Positions 14,800 through 15,231 of a DNA stretch of 15,231 bases are shown here, in pieces; within the stretch, counting starts at the first letter, position 1, and every line of letters begins with the position of its first letter. The position numbers were made by a program, and so were the translations under genes. The notes under the pieces were generated by a model. The model was not told the origin of the DNA. It searched no databases and saw only the letters and a list, made by a program, of their open reading frames with translations. Source of the DNA: CAYOMP01 sp964405075 (GTDB lineage: Bacteria; Bacillota; Clostridia; Lachnospirales; Lachnospiraceae); assembly GCA_964405075.1 (NCBI GenBank), contig CAYOMP010000053.1, positions 1-15,231 on the forward strand, read 5' to 3'.

Positions 14800-15231
14800 T
14801 TCTTTTTGTTATTAAAAATATGTCTCCTATATGGGTTTATGTTTCTGGTTGCCAGTATGAATAAAATTATAGCAATAATCATTTGGATTGTTATACTTAT
14901 AGCAATCCAGTGGTTAACCAGATAACTGTTTCCGTATTCTCCAAATTTACTACAAATATTTAAGATTTCTCTCTTATTGCCTGCCTGATTGCTAATTAAT
15001 CCTGAAAAAGTAACTGCTGGATTAACTAATAAAATGGCTATCATATTTTTAATATCCACTGGCGTTGACTGACCAATGTTTTGTTGTTCCATTATGTAAT
15101 ACAATAATTTAGTTACCCCATAGCTACCAATAGTCATAAATAATAATGATATATATGTCATTGCAGTAGCTAATGTAGTTTTCTTAAAAACAGTTGAAAA
15201 AAATATTCCAAAACTGGCAAATAGAATACTT
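14796..15231 (-). CDS. C-terminal part of a membrane protein, likely an ABC-2 type transporter permease (runs off right edge)
   Basis: The reading frame is open from the right edge, so the gene starts outside the window; the internal ATG at 15159-15161 is not likely the real start. About 144 codons are visible. The sequence begins SILFASFGIFFSTVFKKTT and continues with hydrophobic segments, one around ATAMTYISLLFMTIGSYG, one around IKNMIAILLVNPAVTFSG, and a final helix HWIAISITIQMIIAIILFIL followed by the basic tail ATRNINPYRRH. The 'SxFFKKTTxAT' helix start, the late 'NP' segment and the short basic tail are typical of ABC-2 permeases in clostridia. No ATPase is visible, so substrate and partner are unknown. 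Its stop shares the TTAA at 14796-14799 with the convergent PHP gene, and I see no hairpin terminator between them. Confidence 0.65.
   Translation of the reverse strand, partial: SILFASFGIFFSTVFKKTTLATAMTYISLLFMTIGSYGVTKLLYYIMEQQNIGQSTPVDIKNMIAILLVNPAVTFSGLISNQAGNKREILNICSKFGEYGNSYLVNHWIAISITIQMIIAIILFILATRNINPYRRHIFNNKKN

Noticed and set aside
1..15231. A new defence, mobile or secondary-metabolite system
   Set aside because: All but one or two genes are recognisable housekeeping genes in familiar order; I saw no transposase, integrase, phage, CRISPR or biosynthetic cluster genes.

Overview
The window is an AT-rich stretch of bacterial chromosome. Nearly everything in it is housekeeping, and almost all of it is on the minus strand. 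Gene content and order (rex, acpS, NAD(P)HX repair, alr and mazF; yebC; tepA with ftsK), strong GGAGG-type ribosome binding sites, GTG starts and consensus sigma-A promoters point to a low-GC Firmicute. It is most likely a clostridial anaerobe of the Lachnospiraceae type. This is inferred from protein style and gene order, not from a marker gene.

Reading the minus strand from right to left: an ABC-type permease fragment enters from the right edge (15231-14796) and meets a plus-strand PHP phosphoesterase gene (13963-14799) tail to tail, with a 4-base overlap. Divergent from the PHP gene is a long co-directional cluster. It holds rex (redox-sensing repressor), a coiled-coil protein of unknown function, acpS (acyl carrier protein activation), nnrDE (NAD(P)HX repair), alr (D-alanine for the cell wall), mazF (RNA endonuclease toxin) and a CNNM/CorC-type membrane protein with CBS domains. 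The rex promoter is a perfect TTGACA-17-TATAAT with a Rex operator just upstream, so the cluster may respond to the NADH/NAD+ ratio. No MazE antitoxin lies between alr and mazF.

A separate promoter drives yebC, followed by a CFI-box protein gene that is interrupted by an in-frame TAA at codon 90 and ends at a strong terminator. Next come an M16 zinc peptidase and metY (O-acetylhomoserine sulfhydrylase), closed by a 16-bp-stem terminator. The left part carries tepA (ClpP-like), uppP (undecaprenyl-diphosphatase, with its own promoter and a flanking palindrome) and the N-terminal third or so of an FtsK/SpoIIIE DNA translocase that runs off the left edge.

I saw no tRNA or rRNA genes, CRISPR arrays, insertion sequences, phage genes or defence system. 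No stretch over 300 bases lacks a gene. The points most worth a second look are the single in-frame stop in the CFI-box gene, the antitoxin-less MazF, the unknown coiled-coil gene between rex and acpS, and several palindromes or hairpins in short intergenic gaps. I do not see a convincing new multi-gene system.
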